From: Calliopsis andreniformis
Taxonomy: Eukaryota; Arthropoda; Insecta; Hymenoptera; Andrenidae
Assembly (NCBI RefSeq): GCF_051401765.1
Contig: NW_027480423.1
Coordinates: forward strand, 17,484,001-17,548,000
DNA: 64,000 nucleotides
Direction: 5' to 3'
Position 1 is the stretch's first letter, and each line of letters opens with the position of its first letter. The notes beneath the pieces were generated by a model. It was given only the letters and a program-made list of their open reading frames with translations, was not told where the DNA came from and did no database searches. Below, piece by piece: positions 24,311 to 37,048 of this stretch. Both the position numbers and the translations under genes were made by a program.

Positions 24311-25970
24311 TTATACGGTGGAACAGCTATTGTATTTATATCGTATTTTATGCTTCTGGCGTTGACTTCTTAGGGCGTAACTATTTGGTCTGGTGAAGCA
24401 ACGCCCTAGAGTGAAGTCTAGGTTTCCCGGAACGTAGAATTGGCCATCACTTTCAAACTGGTTGCAATTATTCCTGATATATGATGGAAACACTGTTGTA
24501 TTTTTTTTGCATTTTATGGTTCGGGCGTTGACTTCTAAGGCCCTAACTATTCAATCTGTTGGAGCAACGCCCTAGGGTGAAGCCTAGGTGGCTCGGAAAG
24601 TAGAAATGACCATAAGTTTCATACTGGCTGCAATTATTCGTTTTATACGATGGAAAAACTGTTGTATTTATATTGTATTTTATGCTTCTGGCGTTGACGT
24701 CTAAGGCACTAACTACTCGATCTGGTGGAGCAACGCCCTAGAGTGAAGCCTAGGTTGCCCGGAACGTGGAATTGGCCATCACTTTCAAACTGGTTGCAAT
24801 TATTCCTGTTATATGATAGATTCACTGTTGTATTTTTACTGCATTTTATGCTTCGGGCGTTGAATTCTAAGGCCCTAACTATTCAATCTGTTGGAGCAAC
24901 GCCATAGGGTCAAGCCTAGCTTGCTCGGAAAGTAGAAATGACCATAAGTTTCATACTGGTTGCAATTATTCGTTTTATATGATGGAAATGCTGTTGTATT
25001 TATATCGTATTTTATGCTTCTGGCGTTGACTTCTTAGGCCGTAACTATTCGGTCTGGTGGAGCAACGCGCTGGAGTGAAACCTAGGTTGCCCGGAACGCA
25101 GAATTGGCCATCACTTTCAAACTGGTTGCAATTATTCCTGATATATGATGGAAACACTGTTGTATTTTTTTTGCATTTTATGTTTCGGGCGTTGACTTCT
25201 AAGGCCCTAACTATTCAATCTGTTGGAGCAACACCCTAGGGTGAAGCCTAGCTTGCTCGGAAAGTAGAAGTGACCATAAGTTTCATACTGGTTGCAATTA
25301 TTCGTTTCATACGGTGGAACAGCTATTGTATTTATATCGTGTTTTATGCTTCTGGCGTTGACTTCTTAGGCCGTAACTATTTGGTCTGGTGGAGCAACGA
25401 CCTAGAGTGAAGTCTAGGTTTCCCGGAACGTAGAATTGGCCATCACTTTCAAACTGGTTGTAATTATTCCTGATATATGATGGAAACACTGTTGTATTTT
25501 TTTTGCATTTTATGGTTCGGGCGTTGACTTCTAAGGCCCTAACTATTCAATCTGTTGGAGCAACGCCCTAGGGTGAAGCCTAGGTTGCTCGGAAAGCAGA
25601 AATGACCATAAGTCTCATACTGGTTGCAATTATTCGTTTTATACGATGGAAAAACTGTTGTATTTATATTGTATTTTATGCTTCTGGCGTAGACTTCTAA
25701 GGCACTATCTATTCGATCTGGTGGAGCAACGCCCTAGAGCGAAGCCTAGGTTGCCCGGAACGTAGAATTGGCCATCACTTCCAAACTGGTTGCAATTATT
25801 CCTATTATATGCTGGAAACACTGTTGTATTTTTCTTGCATTTTATGCATCGGGCGTTGACTTCTAAGGCTCTAACTATTCAATCTGTTGGAGCAACACCC
25901 TAGGGTGAAGCCTAGCTTGCTCGGAAAGTAGAAGTGACCATAAGTTTCATACTGGTTGCAATTATTCGTT
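24311..25970. repeat. EcoRI-tagged higher-order repeat, copy 3 (1,660 bp, 5 dimers)
   Basis: gaattc lies at 24862-24867. Compared with copy 2 one more dimer is missing: the dimer with ctgactgcaatt is deleted exactly, so aaagcagaaatgacc follows the preceding B monomer directly near 25595. The remaining sequence is almost identical to copy 2, including the rare gagcaacgacc near 25395. Confidence 0.85.
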
Positions 25971-28626
25971 TTATACGGTGGAACAGCTATTGTATTTATA
26001 TCGTATTTTATGCTTCTGGCGTTGACTTCTTAGGGCGTAACTATTTGGTCTGGTGAAGCAACGCCCTAGAGTGAAGTCTAGGTTTCCCGGAACGTAGAAT
26101 TGGCCATCACTTTCAAACTGGTTGCAATTATTCCTGATATATGATGGAAACACTGTTGTATTTTTTTTGCATTTTATGGTTCGGGCGTTGACTTCTAAGG
26201 CCCTAACTATTCAATCTGTTGGAGCAACGCCCTAGGGTGAAGCCTAGGTGGCTCGGAAAGTAGAAATGACCATAAGTTTCATACTGGCTGCAATTATTCG
26301 TTTTATACGATGGAAAAACTGTTGTATTTATATTGTATTTTATGCTTCTGGCGTTGACGTCTAAGGCACTAACTACTCGATCTGGTGGAGCAACGCCCTA
26401 GAGTGAAGCCTAGGTTGCCCGGAACGTGGAATTGGCCATCACTTTCAAACTGGTTGCAATTATTCCTGTTATATGATAGATTCACTGTTGTATTTTTACT
26501 GCATTTTATGCTTCGGGCGTTGAATTCTAAGGCCCTAACTATTCAATCTGTTGGAGCAACGCCATAGGGTCAAGCCTAGCTTGCTCGGAAAGTAGAAATG
26601 ACCATAAGTTTCATACTGGTTGCAATTATTCGTTTTATATGATGGAAATGCTGTTGTATTTATATCGTATTTTATGCTTCTGGCGTTGACTTCTTAGGCC
26701 GTAACTATTCGGTCTGGTGGAGCAACGCGCTGGAGTGAAACCTAGGTTGCCCGGAACGCAGAATTGGCCATCACTTTCAAACTGGTTGCAATTATTCCTG
26801 ATATATGATGGAAACACTGTTGTATTTTTTTTGCATTTTATGTTTCGGGCGTTGACTTCTAAGGCCCTAACTATTCAATCTGTTGGAGCAACACCCTAGG
26901 GTGAAGCCTAGCTTGCTCGGAAAGTAGAAGTGACCATAAGTTTCATACTGGTTGCAATTATTCGTTTCATACGGTGGAACAGCTATTGTATTTATATCGT
27001 GTTTTATGCTTCTGGCGTTGACTTCTTAGGCCGTAACTATTTGGTCTGGTGGAGCAACGACCTAGAGTGAAGTCTAGGTTTCCCGGAACGTAGAATTGGC
27101 CATCACTTTCAAACTGGTTGTAATTATTCCTGATATATGATGGAAACACTGTTGTATTTTTTTTGCATTTTATGGTTCGGGCGTTGACTTCTAAGGCCCT
27201 AACTATTCAATCTGTTGGAGCAACGCCCTAGGGTGAAGCCTAGGTTGCTCGGAAAGTAGAAATGACCATAAGTTTCATACTGACTGCAATTATTCGTTTT
27301 ATACGATGGAAAAACTGTTGTATTTATATTGTATTTTATGCTTCTGGCGTTGACTTCTAAGGCACTATCTATTCGGTCTGGTGGAGCAACGCGCTGGAGT
27401 GAAACCTAGGTTGCCCGGAACGTAGAATTGGCCATCACTTTCAAACTGGTTGCAATTATTCCTGATATATGATGGAAACACTGTTGTATTTTTTTTGCAT
27501 TTTATGGTACGGGCGTTGACTTCTAAGGCCCTAACTATTCAATCTGTTGGAGCAACGCCCTAGGGTGAAGCCTAGGTTGCTCGGAAAGTAGAAATGACCA
27601 TAAGTCTCATACTGGTTGCAATTATTCGTTTTATACGATGGAAAAACTGTTGTATTTATATTGTATTTTATGCTTCTGGCGTTGACTTCTAAGGCACTAT
27701 CTACTCGATCTGGTGGAGCAACGCCCTAGAGCGAAGCCTAGGTTGCCCGGAACGTAGAATTGGCCATCACTTCCAAACTGGTTGCAATTATTCCTATTAT
27801 ATGATGGAAACACTGTTGTATTTTTCTTGCATTTTATGCATCGGGCGTTGACTTCTAAGGCTCTAACTATTCAATCTGTTGGAGCAACACCCTAGGGTGA
27901 AGCCTAGCTTGCTCGGAAAGTAGAAGTGACCATAAGTTTCATACTGGTTGCAATTATTCGTTTTATACGGTGGAACAGCTATTGTATTTATATCGTATTT
28001 TATGCTTCTGGCGTTGACTTCTTAGGCCGTAACTATTTGGTCTGGTGGAGCAACGCCCTAGAGTGAAGTCTAGGTTTCCCGGAACGTAGAATTGGCCATC
28101 ACTTTCAAACTGGTTGCAATTATTCCTGATATATGATGGAAACACTGTTGTATTTTTTTTGCATTTTATGGTTCGGGCGTTGACTTCTAAGGCCCTAACT
28201 ATTCAATCTGTTGGAGCAACGCCCTAGGGTGAAGCCTAGGTGGCTCGGACAGTAGAAATGACCATAAGTTTCATACTGGCTGCAATTATTCGTTTTATAC
28301 GATGGAAAAACTGTTGTATTTATATTGTATTTTATGCTTCTGGCGTAGACTTCTAAGGCACTATCTATTCGATCTGGTAGAGCAACGCCCTAGAGCGAAG
28401 CCTAGGATGCCCGGAACGTAGAATTGGCCATCACTTCCAAACTGGTTGCAATTATTCCTATTATATGATGGAAACACTGTTGTATTTTTCTTGCATTTTA
28501 TGCATCGGGCGTTGACTTCTAAGGCTCTAACTATTCAATCTGTTGGAGCAACACCCTAGGGTGAAGCCTAGCTTGCTCGGAAAGTAGAAGTGACCATAAG
28601 TTTCATACTGGTTGCAATTATTCGTT
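25971..28626. repeat. EcoRI-tagged higher-order repeat, copy 4 (2,656 bp, 8 dimers)
   Basis: gaattc lies at 26522-26527. This copy is full length again. The ctgactgcaatt dimer is back near 27284, and the two dimers lost from copies 2 and 3 are present (near 27963-28626). It shares gagcaacgacc (near 27055) with copies 2 and 3, yet has the length of copy 1. It therefore either kept the ancestral length or was rebuilt by exchange. Confidence 0.85.
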
Positions 28627-31282
28627 TTATACGGTGGAACAGCTATTGTATTTATATCGTATTTTATGCTTCTGGCGTTGACTTCTTAGGGCGTAACTAT
28701 TTGGTCTGGTGGAGCAACGCCCTAGAGTGAAGTCTAGGTTTCCCGGAACGTAGTATTGGCCATCACTTTCAAACTGGTTGCAATTATTCCTGATATATGA
28801 TGGAAACACTGTTGTATTTTTTTTGCATTTTATGGTTCGGGCGTTGACTTCTAAGGCCCTAACTATTCAATCTGTTGGAGCAACGCCCTAGGGTGAAGCC
28901 TAGATGGCTGGGAAAGTAGAAATGACCATAAGTTTCATACTGGCTGCAATTATTCGTTTTAGACGATGGAAAAACTGTTGTATTTATATTGTATTTTATG
29001 CTTCTGGCGTTGACGTCTAAGGCACTAACTACTCGATCTGGTGGAGCAACGCCCTAGAGTGAAGCCTAGGTTGCCTCGAACGTAGAATTGGCCATCACTT
29101 TCAAACAGGTTGCAATTATTCCTGTTATATGATAGATACACTGTTGTATTTTTACTGCATTTTATGCTTCGGGCGTTGACTTCTAAGGCCCTAACTATTC
29201 AATCTGTTGGAGCAACGCCCTAGGGTGAAGCCTAGGTGGCTCGGACAGTAGAAATGACCATATGTTTCATACTGGCTGCAATTATTCGTTTTATACGATG
29301 GAAAAACTGTTGTATTTATATTGTATTTTATGCTTCTGGCGTTGACTTCTTAGGCCGTAACTATTTGGTCTGGTGGAGCAACGCCCTAGAGTGAAGTCTA
29401 GGTTTCCCGGAACGTAGAATTGGCCATCACTTCCAAACTGGTTGCAGTTATTCCTATTATATGATGGAAACACTGTTGTATTTTTCTTGCATTTTATGCA
29501 TCGGGCGTTGACTTCTAAGGCTCTAACTATTCAATCTGTTGGAGCAACACCCTAGGGTGAAGCCTAGCTTGCTCGGAAAGTAGAAGTGACCATAAGTTTC
29601 ATACTGGTTGCAATTATTCGTTTTATACGGTGGAACAGCTATTGTATTTATATCGTATTTTATGCTTCTGGCGTTGACTTCTTAGGGCGTAACTATTTGG
29701 TCTGGTGGAGCAACGCCGTAGAGTGAAGTCTAGGTTTCCCGGAACGTAGAATTGGCCATCACTTTCAAACTGGTTGCAATTATTCCTGATATATGATGGA
29801 AACACTGTTGTATTTTTTTTGCATTTTATGGTTCGGGCGTTGACTTCTAAGGCCCTAACTATTCAATCTGTTGGAGCAACGCCCTAGGGTGAAGCCTAGG
29901 TTGCTCGGAAAGTAGAAATGACCATAAGTTTCATACTGGCTGCAATTATTCGTTTTATACGATGGAAAAACTGTTGTATTTATATTGTATTTTATGCTTC
30001 TGGCGTTGACGTCTAAGGCACTAACTACTCGATCTGGTGGAGCAACGCCCTAGAGTGAAGCCTAGGTTGCCCGGAACGTAGAATTGGCCATCACTTTCAA
30101 ACTGGTTGCAATTATTCCTGATATATGATGGAAACACTGTTGTATTTTTTTTGCATTTTATGGTTCGGGCGTTGACTTCTAAGGCCCTAACTATTCAATC
30201 TGTTGGAGCAACGCCCTAGGGTGAAGCCTAGGTGGCTCGGAAAGTAGAAATGACAATAAGTTTCATACTGGCTGCAATTATTCGTTTTATACGATGGAAA
30301 AACTTTTGTATTTATATTGTATTTTATGCTTCTGGCGTTGACTTCTAAGGCACTATCTACTCGATCTGGTGGAGCAACGCCCTAGAGCGAAGCCTAGGTT
30401 GCCGGGAACGTAGAATTGGCCATCACTTCCAAACTGGTTGCAATTATTCCTGTTATATGGTGGAAACACTGTTGTATTTTTCTTGCATTTTATGCATCGG
30501 GCGTTGACTTCTAAGGCCCTAACTATTCAATCTGTTGGAGCAACACCCTAGGGTGAAGCCTAGCTTGCTCGGAAAGTAGAAGTGACCATAAGTTTCATAC
30601 TGGTTGCAATTATTCGTTTTATACGGTGGAACAGCTATTGTTTTTATATCGTATTTTATGCTTCTGGCGTTGACTTCTTAGGCCGTAACTATTTGGTCTG
30701 GTGGAGCAACGCCCTAGAGTGAAGTCTAGGTTTCCCGGAACGTAGAATTGGCCATCACTTTCAAACTGGTTGCAATTATTCCTGATATATGATGGAAACA
30801 CTGTTGTATTTTTTTTGCATTTTATGGTTCGGGCGTTGACTTCTAAGGCCCTAACTATTCAATCTGTTGGAGCAACGCCCTATGGTGAAGCCTAGGTTGC
30901 TCAGAAAGTAGAAATGACCATAAGTTTCATACTGGCTGCAATTATTCGTTTTATACGATGGAAAAACTGTTGTATTTATATTGTATTTTATGCTTCTGGC
31001 GTTGACGTCTAAGGCACTAACTACTCGATCTGGTGGACCAACGCCCTAGAGTGAAGCCTAGGTTGCCTGGAACGTAGAATTGGCCATCACTTTCAAACTG
31101 GTTGCAATTATTCCTGTTATATGATAGATACACTGTTGTATTTTTACTGCATTTTATGCTTCGGGCGTTGACTTCTAAGGCCCTAACTATTCAATCTGTG
31201 GGAGCAACGCCATAGGGTCAAGCCTAGCTTTCTCGGAATGTAGAAATGACCATAAGTTTCATACTGGTTGCAATTATTCGTT
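28627..31282. repeat. Mixed dimers after the EcoRI family
   Basis: Eight dimers of known subtypes in a non-repeating order, with strict A-B alternation. Individual oddities are a chimeric A monomer near 29291 (subtype 1 head, subtype 2 tail), ctggtagagc near 28376 and gtattggcc near 28753. Nothing else is present. Confidence 0.8.
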
Positions 31283-32776
31283 TTATACGATGGAAATGCT
31301 GTTGTATTTATATCGTATTTTATGCTTCTGGCGTTGACTTCTTAGGCCGTAACTATTCGGTCTGGTGGAGCAACGCGCTGGAGTGAAACCTAGGTTGCCC
31401 GGAACGTAGAATTGGCCGTCACTTTCAAACTGGTTGCAATTATTCCTGATATATGATGGAAACACGGTTGTATTTTTTTTGCATTTTATGGTTCGGGCGT
31501 TGACTTCTAAGGCCCTAACTATTCAATCTGTTGGAGCAACGCCCTAGGGTGAAGCCTAGGTGGCTCGGAAAGTAGAAATGACCATTAGTTTCAAACTGGT
31601 TGCAATTATTCGTTTTATGCGATGGAAAAACTGTTGTATTTATATTGTATTTTATGCTTCTGGCGTTGACTTCTAAGGCCCTAGCTGTTCGATCTAGTGG
31701 AGCAACGCCCTAGAGTGAAGCCTACGTTGCCCTGAAAGGAGAAATGGCCATCACGTTCAAACTGGTTGCAATTAATCCTTTTATACGATGGAAAAGCTGT
31801 TGTATTTATATCGTATTTTATGCTTCCGGCATTTACTTCTAAGGACCTAACTATTCGATCTGGTGGAGCAACGCCCTAGAGTGAAGCCTAGGTTCCTCGG
31901 AATGTGGAAATGACCATAACTATCACACTGGTTGCAATTATTCGTTTTATACGATGGAAACGCTGTTGTATTTATATTGTATTTTATGCCTCTGGCGTTG
32001 ACTTCTAAGGCCGTAGCTATTAGATGTGATGGAGCAACGCCCTAGAGTGACGCCTAGGGTGCTTGGAACGTAGAAATGACCATTACTTTCACACTGGTTG
32101 CAATTATTCTTTTTATACGATGGAAAAGCTGTTGTGTTTATATTGTATTTTATGCTTCTGGCGTTGACTTCTTAGGCCGTAACTATTCGGTCTGGTGGAG
32201 CAACGCCCTGGAGTGAAACCTAGGTTGCCCGGAACGCAGAATTGGCCATCACTTTCAAACTGGTTGCAATTACTCCTGTTATATGGTGGAAACACTGTTG
32301 TATTTTTTTTGCATTTTATGGTTCGGGCGTTGACTTCTAAGGCCCTAACTATTCAATCCGTTGGAGCAACGCCCTAGGGTGAAGCCTAGGTGGCTCGGAA
32401 AGTAGAAATGACCATAAGTTTCATACTGGTTGCAATTATTCGTTTTATACGATGGAAAAGCTGTTGTATTTATATTGTATTTTATGCTTCTGGCGTTGAC
32501 TTCTAAGGCACTAACTATTCGATCTGGTGGAGCAACGCCCTAGAGTGAAGCCTAGGTTGCCCGGGACGTAGAATTGGCCACCACTTAAAAACTGGTTGCA
32601 ATTATTCCTGTTATGTTATGGAAACACTGTTGTATTTTTCTTGCATTTTATGCATCGGGCGTTGACTTCTAAGGCCCTAACTATTCAATCTGTTGGAGCA
32701 ACACCCTAGGGTGAAGCCTAGCTTGCTCGGAAAGTAGAAGTGACCATAAGTTTCATACTGGTTGCAATTATTCGTT
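31283..32776. repeat. Odd-numbered repeat unit of 1,494 bp (9 monomers), with register shift
   Basis: ggccgtcac at 31414 recurs at 32908, and ctagctgttc at 31681 recurs at 33175, both at 1,494 bp. That is nine monomers, an odd number, so A-B alternation cannot be maintained. The reason is a run of four A-like monomers (31534-32197) between two B monomers. The following sequence is shifted by one monomer relative to the left part of the array. Confidence 0.8.
31534..32197. repeat. Four consecutive A-like monomers, including a C type
   Basis: Monomer borders (gagcaac) are at 31534, 31700, 31866, 32032 and 32198, so each is exactly 166 bp. The second, here called type C, reads ggagaaatggcc, then gcaattaatccttttatacg and gcatttacttc. 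The third reads ctcggaatgtggaaatgacc with cacactgg. The fourth has gtgacgcctagggtgc, as at position 1 of the window. Type C is otherwise found only right of 54 kb. Confidence 0.85.
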
Positions 32777-33300
32777 TTATACGGTGGAACAGCTATTGTT
32801 TTTATATCGTATTTTATGCTTCTGGCGTTGACTTCTTAGGCCGTAACTATTCGGTCTGGTGGAGCAACGCGCTGGAGTGAAACCTAGGTTGCCCGGAACG
32901 TAGAATTGGCCGTCACTTTCAAACTGGTTGCAATTATTCCTGATATATGATGGAAACACGGTTGTATTTTTTTTGCATTTTATGGTTCGGGCGTTGACTT
33001 CTAAGGCCCTAACTATTCAATCTGTTGGAGCAACGCCCTAGGGTGAAGCCTAGGTGGCTCGGAAAGTAGAAATGACCATTAGTTTCAAACTGGTTGCAAT
33101 TATTCGTTTTATGCGATGGAAAAACTGTTGTATTTATATTGTATTTTATGCTTCTGGCGTTGACTTCTAAGGCCCTAGCTGTTCGATCTAGTGGAGCAAC
33201 GCCTTAGAGTGAAGCCTAGGTTGCCCGGAACGTAGAATTGGCCATCACTTTCAAACTGGTTACAATTATTCGTTTTATACGATGCAAACGCTGTTGTATT
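32777..33300. repeat. Partial second copy of the 9-monomer unit
   Basis: About three monomers repeat 31283-31806 with the private readings ggccgtcac (32908), cacggttg and tttatgcgatgg. The copy ends near 33230, where the C-type monomer is replaced by one reading ggttacaattattcg and gatgcaaacg, as found near 1885 and 6868. Confidence 0.75.
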
Positions 33301-35720
33301 TATATCGTATTTTATGCTTCTGGCGTTTACTTCTAAGGACCTAACTATTCAATCTGTTGGAGCAACGCCCTAGGGTGAAGCCTAGGTTGCTCGGAAAGTA
33401 GAAATGACCATAAGTATCATACTGGTTGCAATTATTCGTTTTATACGATGGAAAAACTGTTGTATTTATATTGTATTTTATGCTTCTGGCGTTGACTTCT
33501 TAGGCCGTAACTATTCGGTCTGGTGGAGCAACGCCCTGGAGTGAAACCTAGGTTGCCCGGAACGCAGAATTGGCCATCACTTTCAAACTGGTTGCAATTA
33601 CTCCTGTTATATGGTGGAAACACTGTTGTATTTTTTTTGCATTTTATGGTTCGGGCGTTGACTTCTAAGGCCCTAACCATTCAATCCGTTGGAGCAACGC
33701 CCTAGGGTGAAGCCTAGGTGGCTCGGAAAGTAGAAATGACCACAAGTTTCATACTGGTTGCAATTATTCGTTTTATACGATGGAAAAGCTGTTGTATTTA
33801 TATTGTATTTTATGCTTCTGGCGTTGACTTCTAAGGCACTAACTATTCGATCTGGTGGAGCAACGCCCTAGGGTGAAGCCTAGGTTGCCCGGGACGTAGA
33901 ATTGGCCATCACTTAAAAACTGGTTGCAATTATTCCTGTTATGTTATGGAAACACTGTTGTATTTTTATTGCATTTTATGCTTCGGGCGTTGACTTCTAG
34001 GGCCCTAACTATTCAATCTGTTGGAGCAACGCCCTAGGGTGAAGCCCAGGTTGCTCGGAAAGTAGAAATGACCATAAGTTTCATACTGGTTGCAATTATT
34101 CGTTTCATACGATGGAAAAACTGTTGTATTTATATTGTATTTTATGCTTCTGGCGTTGACGTCTAAGGCACTAACTACTCGATCTGGTGGAGCAACGCCC
34201 TAGAGTGAAGCCTAGGTTGCCTGGAACGTAGAATTGGCCATCACTTTCAAACTGGTTGCAATTATTCCTGTTATATGATAGATACACTGTTGTATTTTTA
34301 CTGCATGTTATGCTTCGGGCGTTGACTTCTAAGGCCCTAACTATTCAATCTGTTGGAGCAATGCCATAGGGTCAAGCCTAGCTTGCTCGGAAAGTAGAAA
34401 TGACCATAAGTTTCATACTGGTTGCAATTATTCGTTTTATATGATGGAAATGCTGTTGTATTTATATCGTATTTTATGCTTCTGGCGTTGACTTCTTAGG
34501 CCGTAACTTTTCGGTCTGGTGGAGCAACGCGCTGGAGTGAAACCTAGGTTTCCCGGAACGTAGAATTGGCCATCACTTTCAAACTGGTTGCAATTATTCC
34601 TGATATATGATGGAAACACTGTTGTATTTTTTTTGCATTTTATGGTTCGGGCGTTGACTTCTAAGGCCCTAGCTATTCAATCTGTTGGAGCAACGCCCTA
34701 GGGTGAAGCCTAAGTTGCTCGGAAAGTAGAAATGACCATAAGTTTCATACTGGCTGCAATTATTCGTTTTATACGATGGAAAAACTGTTGTATTTATATT
34801 GTATTTTATGCATCTGGCGTTGACTTCTAAGGCACTATTTATTCGGTCTGGTGGAGCAACGCGCTGGAGTGAAACCTAGGTTGCCCGGAACGTAGAATTG
34901 GCCATTACCTTCAAACTGGTTGCAATTATTCCTGATATATGATGGAAACACTGTTGTATTTTTTTTTGCATTTTATGGTACGGGCGTTGACTTCTAAGGC
35001 CCTAACTATTCAACCTGTTGGAGCAACGCCCTAGGGTGAAGCCTAGGTTGCTCGAAAAGTAGAAATGACCATAAGTTTCATACTGGTTGCAATTATTCGT
35101 TTTATACGATGGAAAAACTGTTGTATTTATATTGTATTTTATGCTTCTGGCGTTGACTTCTAAGGCACTATCTATTCGATCTGGTGGAGCAACGCCCTAG
35201 AGCGAAGCCTAGGTTGCCCGGAACGTAGAATTGGCCATCACTTCCAAACTGGTTGCAATTATTCCTATTATATGATGGAAACACTGTTGTATTTTTCTTG
35301 CATTTTATGCATCTGGCGTTGACTTCTAAGGCTCTAACTATTCAATCTGTTGGAGCAACACCCTAGGGTGAAGCCTAGCTTGCTTGGAAAGTAGAAGTGA
35401 CCATAAGTTTCATACTGGTTGCAATTATTCGTTTTATACGGTGGAACAGCTATTGTATTTATATCGTATTTTATGCTTCTGGCGTTGACTTCTTAGGGCG
35501 TAACTATTTGGTCTGGTGGAGCAACGCCCTAGAGTGAAGTCTAGGTTTCCCGGAACGTAGAATTGGCCATCACTTTCAAACTGGTTGCAATTATTCCTGA
35601 TATATGATGGAAACACTGTTGTATTTTTTTTGCATTTTATGGTTCGGGCGTTGACTTCTAAGGCCCTAACTATTCAATCTGTTGGAGCAACGCCCTAGGG
35701 TGAAGCGTAGGTTGCTCGGA
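33301..35720. repeat. Mixed dimers, 33.3-35.7 kb
   Basis: Regular A-B alternation resumes in the shifted register. Segments resemble other places: 33441-33705 repeats 32113-32377 at 1,328 bp, and 34080-35400 follows the subtype order seen at 3.7-4.1 kb and 8.2-9.2 kb. No non-satellite sequence is present. Confidence 0.8.
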
Positions 35721-36384
35721 AAGTAGAAATGACCATAAGTTTCATACTGGCTGCAATTATTCGTTTTATACGATGGAAAAACTGTTGTATTTATATTGTA
35801 TTTTATGCTTCTGGCGTTGACGTCTAAGGCACTAACTACTCGATCTGGTGGAGCAACGCCCTAGAGTGAAGCCTAGGTTGCCCGGAACGTAGAATTGGCC
35901 ATCACTTCCAAACTGGTTGCAATTATTCCTGTTATATGATAGATTCACTGTTGTATTTTTACTGCATTTTATGCTTCGGGCGTTGACTTCTAAGGCCCTA
36001 ACTATTCAATCTGTTGGAGCAACACCCTAGGGTGAAGCCTAGCTTGCTCGGAAACTAGAAGTGACCATAAGTTTCATACTGGTTGCAATTATTCGTTTTA
36101 TACGGTGGAACAGCTATTGTATTTATATCGTATTTTATGCTTCTGGCGTTGACTTCTTAGGCCGTAACTATTTGGTCTGGTGGAGCAACGCCCTAGAGTG
36201 AAGTCTAGGTTTCCCGGAACGTAGAATTGGCCATCACTTTCAAACTGGTTGCAATTATTCCTGATATATGATGGAAACACTGTTGTATTTTTTTTGCATT
36301 TTATGGTTCGGGCGTTGACTTCTAAGGCCCTAACTATTCAATCTGTTGGAGCAACGCCCTAGGGTGAAGCCTAGGTGGCTCGGA
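35721..36384. repeat. Two-dimer (664-bp) tandem duplication, copy 1
   Basis: The private reading gctcggaaactagaag (gaaact at 36051, where other copies have gaaagt) recurs at 36715, exactly 664 bp later. The intervening sequence matches almost base for base. Borders are approximate. Confidence 0.85.
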
Positions 36385-37048
36385 AAGTAGAAATGACCAT
36401 AAGTTTCATACTGGCTGCAATTATTCGTTTTATACGATGGAAAAACTGTTGTATTTATATTGTATTTTATGCTTCTGGCGTTGACGTCTAAGGCACTAAC
36501 TACTCGATCTGGTGGAGCAACGCCCTAGAGTGAAGCCTAGGTTGCCCGGAACGTAGAATTGGCCATCACTTCCAAACTGGTTGCAATTATTCCTGTTATA
36601 TGATAGATTCACTGTTGTATTTTTACTGCATTTTATGCTTCGGGCGTTGACTTCTAAGGCCCTAACTATTCAATCTGTTGGAGCAACACCCTAGGGTGAA
36701 GCCTAGCTTGCTCGGAAACTAGAAGTGACCATAAGTTTCATACTGGTTGCAATTATTCGTTTTATACGGTGGAACAGCTATTGTATTTATATCGTATTTT
36801 ATGCTTCTGGCGTTGACTTCTTAGGCCGTAACTATTTGGTCTGGTGGAGCAACGCCCTAGAGTGAAGTCTAGGTTTCCCGGAACGTAGAATTGGCCATCA
36901 CTTTCAAACTGGTTGCAATTATTCCTGATATATGATGGAAACACTGTTGTATTTTTTTTGCATTTTATGGTTCGGGCGTTGACTTCTAAGGCCCTAACTA
37001 TTCAATCTGTTGGAGCAACGCCCTAGGGTGAAGCCTAGGTGGCTCGGA
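36385..37048. repeat. Two-dimer (664-bp) tandem duplication, copy 2
   Basis: This is the second copy, carrying gaaact at 36715. Similarity continues to about 37,205, where copy 2 is followed by gttgcctgg instead of gttgcccgg. The near identity points to a recent event. Confidence 0.85.

Noticed and set aside
33441..33680. A longer (79-residue) reverse-strand frame with an ATG start
   Set aside because: The ATG arises from a single private change (taaccattc for taactattc near 33677). It is an isolated accident in one repeat copy.
20077..33705. 60-residue forward reading frames, for example 20077-20259, 22733-22915 and 32195-32377
   Set aside because: They also start with GTG. They are open only where cgtaga (in-frame TAG) has changed to cgtgga or cgcaga. 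They overlap the reverse-strand frames, so both cannot be constrained, and they copy along with the higher-order repeat.
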